DNA of 64,000 nt from Mycolicibacterium tusciae JS617 (GTDB lineage Bacteria > Actinomycetota > Actinomycetes > Mycobacteriales > Mycobacteriaceae). Each line of letters starts with the position of its first letter. Position 1 is the first letter of the stretch. Shown piece by piece: positions 60,081-64,000 of this stretch. The stretch spans positions 5,351,837 to 5,415,836 of the forward strand of contig NZ_KI912270.1 of NCBI RefSeq assembly GCF_000243415.2, written 5' to 3'. The notes beneath the pieces are model-generated. The model made no database searches. It was not told where the DNA came from and saw only the letters and a program-made list of their open reading frames with translations. Position numbers and translations under genes: made by a program.

Positions 60081-61720
60081 CCGGATTTTTCGTGGAAACT
60101 TGGGTGTCGCGGGGTGTAGATAAGCGAAAGTGCCTGTCCTGCAAGGAATAATTGGACTTGTCAAGGGTTCAATCGTTCCAGCTGGAAGGCACCTCGCAAG
60201 TGAAGAATATCGCGGTCGCACCATGGGTGAAAGTCTCGGCCGACGGTCATGGTGTCGTGTCGCATGCCGGGATGGGCATGCTGCGCGAACTGGCGGACCG
60301 CACGGGCCTATCAGGGCAGGTCACCGCCGCGTTGGCCGACACCTACCGCGGCCCGTGGGTGTATGCCCCCGGGGAGGTGTTCGCCGATCTGGCGGCCGCA
60401 GTGGCCGACGGGGCGGACTGCATCGACGGGGTCGGGCAACTGTGCGGCGATCGTGAGCATGTGTTCGGCGCGAAGGCGTCGACGACCACGATGTGGCGGC
60501 TGGTCGATGAGCGGATCGACGCCGCACACCTGCCGGCGGTGCGGGCGGCACGTGCTGGGGCGCGGGCGGCAGCGTGGAGCGCCGGAGCCGCCCCCGCACC
60601 GGGTGTCTGGTTGCACATCGACATCGATGCCACGCTGGTCATCGATCACTCCGACAACAAGGCCGGCGCTACCCCGACCTGGAAGAAGACGTTCGGTCTT
60701 CATCCGCTGCTGGCGTTTTTGGATCGCCCGGAGATCGCCGGCGGGGAGGCCCTGGCCGGGATGCTGCGCACCGGCAACGCCGGCTCCAACACCGCCAGTG
60801 ACCACATCATCGTCCTGGAACAGGCACTGGCCGCTCTGCCCGCGGCGTGGCGGCCCGACCCCGACCATCCCGGCGACCCCGACAAGGCCCCGGTGCTGGT
60901 GCGCTGCGACACCGCCGGAGCCACCCACAGATTCGCCGACGCCTGCCGCACCGCCGGGGTGGGGTTCTCCTTCGGCTACCCCGTCGATGCCCGCGTACAG
61001 GACGCCGTGGACACCCTCAACCTCGGCCAGTGCTGGTATCCGGCGATCGACACCCACGGCGGCATCCGCGACGGCGCCTGGGTCGCTGAGGCCACCGACC
61101 TGGTCAACCTGGCCTCCTGGCCCGCAGGAACCCGGCTGATCCTGCGCAAAGAACGCCCCCACCCCGGTGCGCAGCTGCGGTTCACCGACGCCGACGGGAT
61201 GCGGGTCACCGCGTTCATCACCGACACCGGACCCGGTGTCGTGCCCGGCCAAGTCGCGGGCCTGGAACTACGCCACCGTCAGCACGCCCGCGTCGAAGAC
61301 CGCATCCGCGAACTCAAAGCCACCGGACTGCGCAACCTGCCCTGTCACTCCTTCTGGGCCAACGCCGCCTGGCTCGAAATCGTCCTGACCGCCGCCGATC
61401 TGGTCACCTGGACCCGGCTCCTCGGATTCACCGGCCAGCCCACCCTGGCCCGCGCCGAGATCACCACCTTCCGCTACCGGGTCCTGCACGTCGCCGCCCG
61501 CATCACCCGCGGTGCCCGCCAAGTCCGGCTGCGTATCGACGCCACCTGGCGATGGGCATCAGCGATCGCAACCGCCTGGCAACACATCCGCACCGCCTTC
61601 GGATAGCACCCTCCCCACCTGACCGACCAACGATGAAAGACCCACGGCACTGGGAAAGCCCGCCCCACCCGGCGACACGGGACAACACCGCCACGCCATC
61701 ACACGAAAACCACTACTCGG
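60080..61720. mobile_element. IS1380-family insertion sequence
   Basis: About 1.64 kb containing one transposase. The ends are inferred from where the cwsA reading frame breaks and resumes; the left begins CCCGGATTTTTCGTGG and the right ends CCACTACTCGG, sharing an imperfect inverted CC-G...TTTTCGTG. I could not identify a target-site duplication, and the exact boundaries may be off by a few bases. Confidence 0.75.
60152..61606 (+). CDS. IS1380-family transposase
   Basis: A 484-residue DDE transposase. The Asp residues fall in WLHIDIDATLVIDHS and LVRCDTAGATH, and the C-terminal signature RHRQHARVEDRIRELKATGLRNLP carries the Glu, resembling the YREK motif of the IS4/IS1380 group. The TTG at 60152 follows GCAAGGA. 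It is intact, with no frameshift, so the element may still be mobile. It is read away from cwsA, which is on the minus strand. Confidence 0.92.
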   Translation: MDLSRVQSFQLEGTSQVKNIAVAPWVKVSADGHGVVSHAGMGMLRELADRTGLSGQVTAALADTYRGPWVYAPGEVFADLAAAVADGADCIDGVGQLCGDREHVFGAKASTTTMWRLVDERIDAAHLPAVRAARAGARAAAWSAGAAPAPGVWLHIDIDATLVIDHSDNKAGATPTWKKTFGLHPLLAFLDRPEIAGGEALAGMLRTGNAGSNTASDHIIVLEQALAALPAAWRPDPDHPGDPDKAPVLVRCDTAGATHRFADACRTAGVGFSFGYPVDARVQDAVDTLNLGQCWYPAIDTHGGIRDGAWVAEATDLVNLASWPAGTRLILRKERPHPGAQLRFTDADGMRVTAFITDTGPGVVPGQVAGLELRHRQHARVEDRIRELKATGLRNLPCHSFWANAAWLEIVLTAADLVTWTRLLGFTGQPTLARAEITTFRYRVLHVAARITRGARQVRLRIDATWRWASAIATAWQHIRTAFG

Positions 61721-61726
61721 AAACAT
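61721..61726 (-). other. Displaced cwsA start (ATG TTT)
   Basis: On the minus strand ATGTTT at 61726-61721 joins in frame to GCT AAG ACC GAG at 60080 when the IS is removed, giving MFAKTEIGLTP; the spacing from Met to LTP equals that of M. tuberculosis CwsA as I recall it. Confidence 0.6.
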
Positions 61727-61890
61727 AATTCAGCGGCAGAACGACCCCGGATCAGTTCGATGCAAAATCGAGGTTAGCGCGCATCTCGCACCTCTCTCGG
61801 GCCGTAACGGGAATGGGTACCAGACTGCCACCAACCGCAACACAGCGGTGCCCGTTGAGCGCCGAACGGCGCGTGGCAGACTGGCATCCC

Positions 61891-62418
61891 GTGACGAGCC
61901 CCATACAGACACAGACCGCGACGCTGCACACCAATCGTGGTGACATCAAGATCGCGCTGTTCGGAAATCACGCACCCAAGACCGTCGCCAACTTCGTGGG
62001 ACTGGCGCAGGGCACCAAGGACTACAGCACCGAGAACGCGTCGGGCGGATCATCGGGTCCGTTCTACGACGGCGTGATCTTCCACCGGGTCATCAACGGA
62101 TTCATGATCCAGGGCGGCGATCCGACCGGTACCGGCCGCGGGGATGCCGGCTACAAGTTCGCCGACGAGTTCCACCCGGAACTGCAATTCGACAAGCCCT
62201 ATCTGCTGGCGATGGCGAACGCCGGACCCGGCACCAACGGATCGCAGTTCTTCATCACCGTCGGCAAGACGCCGCACCTGAACCGCAAGCACACGATCTT
62301 CGGTGAGGTTGTCGATCCGGAGTCGCAGAAGGTGGTCGACGCGATCGCGACGACAGCGACCGATCAGCGGGACAGGCCGACTGACCCGGTGGTCGTCGAA
62401 TCAATCACCATCGCCTGA
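61891..62418 (+). CDS. ppiA: Peptidyl-prolyl cis-trans isomerase A (cyclophilin)
   Basis: A 175-residue cyclophilin that catalyses prolyl isomerisation. The fold is clear: ATLHTNRGDIKIALFG, FYDGVIFHRVINGFMIQGGDPTGTGRG (catalytic Arg and Phe, about residues 53-79), and NGSQFFITVGKTPHLNRKHTIFGEV. The GTG at 61891 (VTSPIQTQT) was chosen; a GTG at 61873 would add six residues and resembles the longer M. tuberculosis start. A CAGACT box lies just upstream. It is downstream of the IS and convergent with the PH-domain gene. It corresponds to Rv0009. Confidence 0.95.
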   Translation: MTSPIQTQTATLHTNRGDIKIALFGNHAPKTVANFVGLAQGTKDYSTENASGGSSGPFYDGVIFHRVINGFMIQGGDPTGTGRGDAGYKFADEFHPELQFDKPYLLAMANAGPGTNGSQFFITVGKTPHLNRKHTIFGEVVDPESQKVVDAIATTATDQRDRPTDPVVVESITIA

Positions 62419-62421
62419 TCC

Positions 62422-62838
62422 TCAGGAGCCGGCGAAGCCGGCGGCCGTTAGCGCGTCGAGCACATGCAGCGGGTCGGCTCCCAGGTCCCACCGGGTGAAC
62501 ACCAGTAGCCGGTCGTCCACCGTGTCGATCTCGAGCAAGCGTGTCTTGCGGCCGATCCGGCGGAATTCCGTGATGCGGATCAGCTTGACATCGGCATGCC
62601 GCAGCGTGGTTTCGCCCATCAGGCCACGGGTGACGAGGGCGTCATTTTTGATTGCCAGCTTTGGTCGTGCACGCCACGACAAACTTGCGAACACAATCAA
62701 CCCGAATGCGGCAATGCCCACGAGGACCCGTCCCGGAGGGTCTGTGATCAGCGTCACAGCGCCAATAGCCAAGATCAAACCGCCCACGCCGAGCGCCGCA
62801 ATGCCGACCGTCGGCGGGCTCCACTCAGTTTGCTGCAC
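62422..62838 (-). CDS. PH-domain (bPH_6) membrane protein (Rv0010c-like)
   Basis: A 138-residue protein with two hydrophobic segments (about 11-29 and 38-55) followed by a bacterial PH-like domain (RPKLAIKNDALVTRGLMGETTLRHADVKLIRITEFRRIGRKTRLLEIDTVDDRLLVFTRWDLG). GTG start at 62836-62838. It is convergent with ppiA. Function unknown; it corresponds to Rv0010c. Confidence 0.88.
   Translation of the reverse strand: MQQTEWSPPTVGIAALGVGGLILAIGAVTLITDPPGRVLVGIAAFGLIVFASLSWRARPKLAIKNDALVTRGLMGETTLRHADVKLIRITEFRRIGRKTRLLEIDTVDDRLLVFTRWDLGADPLHVLDALTAAGFAGS
62428..62442. terminator. Small hairpin between ppiA and the PH-domain gene
   Basis: GCCGGC-GAA-GCCGGC is a self-complementary stem in the 3' end of the convergent PH-domain gene, just past the ppiA stop. 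Weak evidence as a terminator. Confidence 0.3.
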
Positions 62839-62993
62839 GGCGTGTCAACACCCTTTTACCGTGGCTAATGAAGTTATCCACAAGTGCTATCCCCAATGGG
62901 GATGAATCACAACGGTGTGATCTGGTGAACGCAAGGTTGCCAAATGGGTAACGCACCGAACCACGGTTGAATTCATACCCCTCGTTGTGCCAC

Positions 62994-63257
62994 TCAGCGC
63001 CAGCGCATGGTGAGCAACAATCCAGTGATCATGAAAGCAAACGCGATCGCGTAATTCCACGGGCCCAGATCCGCCAAGAAGGGAATCGCGGAGGCCGCCA
63101 GCTGGAACACCAGCAGCCAGGCCAACCCGATCAGCATCAGGCTCACGAAGAACACGACGAACCAGACGCTTGACGGACCGGCCTTGACCTTGACCGGCGT
63201 CCGGCTCACCGGGCTGATGGTGAAGTCGTTCTTCTTACGAACCTTGGACTTGGGCAT
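62994..63257 (-). CDS. crgA: Cell division protein CrgA
   Basis: An 87-residue protein starting [23 protein letters not shown] (cytoplasmic) with two membrane helices ([21 protein letters not shown] and [16 protein letters not shown]). It is a divisome organiser interacting with FtsZ, FtsQ, PBPs and CwsA. The ATG at 63255-63257 was chosen; the open frame to 63350 was rejected because the family starts at MPKSK. It is divergent from the DUF881 gene and corresponds to Rv0011c. Its partner CwsA is disrupted in this genome. Confidence 0.96.
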   Translation of the reverse strand: MPKSKVRKKNDFTISPVSRTPVKVKAGPSSVWFVVFFVSLMLIGLAWLLVFQLAASAIPFLADLGPWNYAIAFAFMITGLLLTMRWR

Positions 63258-63339
63258 ACGTACCTTCGGGACAGACGGCGTCACACGGTGCGACGATGTA
63301 TCTAGCCTATCGCAGGCATCACCCGTAGGAGACCAGCCA

Positions 63340-64000
63340 ATGGCGCCCACGTCCCGCTCCGCTTGGCGGTTCGGCGTACCCGTGGTCTGCCTTCTGGCCG
63401 GGCTCCTGCTGGCTGCGACCCATCACGTCTCTGACGGCGGGGAGATCAGGCGCAGCGACGCCCCCCGGTTGGTCGACCTGGTGCGGGAAGCGCAACAGTC
63501 GGTCGATCGGCTGACCGTCGAACGCGACTCCCTGGTGAATTCACTGGACAGCCACCACGGCGGATCGCCGAGCGCAGACGCGGCGTTGGCCGCCATCACC
63601 AACAAGTCCGCCAGATTGGCCGTGGAGGCCGGCCTGGAGCCGATGCGCGGTGCCGGTCTGGTGGTGACGCTGAACGACGCTCAGCGCGACGCTGAAGGCC
63701 GTTTCCCCCGCGACGCCTCCCCCGACGACCTCGTGGTGCACCAACAGGACATCGACGCCGTTCTGAACGCACTGTGGAGCGCCGGCGCAGAAGGCATCCA
63801 GATGCAGGATCAGCGGATCATCGGCACCTCGGCGCCGCGGTGCGTCGGCAACACGCTGCTGCTCAACGGACGCACCTACAGTCCGCCGTACGTCATCACC
63901 GCGATCGGCAACGCACCTGCCATGCAGGCCGCCCTCGCCGCGGCGCCGCTGGTCACGCTCTACCGGCAGTACGTGGTGCGGTTCGGATTGGGCTACTCCG
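63340..64000 (+). CDS. DUF881 protein, Rv0012-like (truncated by window end)
   Basis: At least 220 residues, open at the window edge. A membrane helix ([20 protein letters not shown], about 9-28) is followed by a coiled-coil ([19 protein letters not shown]) and the DUF881 domain ([71 protein letters not shown]). The ATG at 63340 follows AGGAG. It stands opposite crgA and corresponds to Rv0012, a putative division-associated protein. Confidence 0.9.
   Translation, partial: MAPTSRSAWRFGVPVVCLLAGLLLAATHHVSDGGEIRRSDAPRLVDLVREAQQSVDRLTVERDSLVNSLDSHHGGSPSADAALAAITNKSARLAVEAGLEPMRGAGLVVTLNDAQRDAEGRFPRDASPDDLVVHQQDIDAVLNALWSAGAEGIQMQDQRIIGTSAPRCVGNTLLLNGRTYSPPYVITAIGNAPAMQAALAAAPLVTLYRQYVVRFGLGYS

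Noticed and set aside
60311..61252. 313-residue minus-strand open frame inside the IS
   Set aside because: Antisense to the transposase, no motif.

Overview
The window is the replication-origin region of a high-GC actinobacterium, almost certainly a rapidly growing Mycobacterium (Mycolicibacterium). The evidence is the order rnpA-rpmH-dnaA-oriC-dnaN-gnd-recF-dciA-gyrB-gyrA-tRNA-Ile-tRNA-Ala-cwsA-ppiA-crgA, a MurJ/pseudokinase fusion, a CwlM pseudo-amidase, actinobacterial anti-sigma and PonA1 proteins, and a glucosylglycerate hydrolase, which I recall as typical of rapid growers. The species cannot be fixed from this window. Protein names of the form Rv#### are orthology calls from memory of the M. 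tuberculosis proteome, not database searches.

Layout. (1) 1-8.5 kb, minus strand: rpsF-ssb-rpsR-rplI, an SGNH lipoprotein, a GT-C membrane protein, ponA1 and a DUF5318 protein, with a plus-strand hydrolase/cyclase fusion between rpsF and the lipoprotein. (2) 8.6-19.9 kb, mostly plus: DUF1707 membrane protein, padR-ino1, a serine hydrolase, an F420-type oxidoreductase, a GntR regulator, a polar amino acid ABC transporter, MarR, glucosylglycerate hydrolase and an SDR. (3) 20-27.3 kb: leuS, an Mtc28-like secreted protein, YqgE/AlgH, an MFS permease and a TIGR03084 protein. Genes in 1-27 kb correspond to Rv0056 back to Rv0036c. (4) 27.3-46.9 kb corresponds to Rv3906c-Rv3924c: pcnA/mutT4, the envelope block DUF6049-murJ-sigM-rsmA-trxB-trxC-cwlM, then parB-parA-rsmG-jag-yidC-yidD-rnpA-rpmH running leftward. 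(5) 46.9-59.5 kb: dnaA, oriC, dnaN, gnd, recF, dciA, gyrB, gyrA, DUF3566 and two tRNAs. (6) 59.6-64 kb: cwsA interrupted by an IS1380-family element, ppiA, a PH-domain protein, crgA and the start of a DUF881 protein (cut by the window end).

Functional themes. The region couples chromosome replication and segregation (DnaA, DnaN, RecF, DciA, gyrase, ParAB, three parS sites) with envelope growth (PonA1, MurJ, CwlM, YidC, CrgA, CwsA) and redox/stress control (SigM/RsmA, TrxB/TrxC behind a SigH-like promoter). Many plus-strand genes begin exactly 6-7 bases after a TANNNT box, the signature of leaderless mycobacterial transcripts.

Most of the window is conserved housekeeping DNA and I see no wholly new multi-gene system. 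The most notable points are an IS1380 insertion that separates cwsA from its own start codon (removing it restores an in-frame start), a hydrolase/cyclase fusion that has lost its hydrolase nucleophile and histidine, a 32-bp tandem repeat filling the parA-parB junction, a parS site that doubles as the first codons of rsmG, a Ser at the GyrA quinolone-determining position, and long perfect inverted repeats at gene ends. Only two gene-free stretches exceed 300 bases: 46853-47428 (dnaA upstream region) and 48941-49507 (oriC); both are described below.
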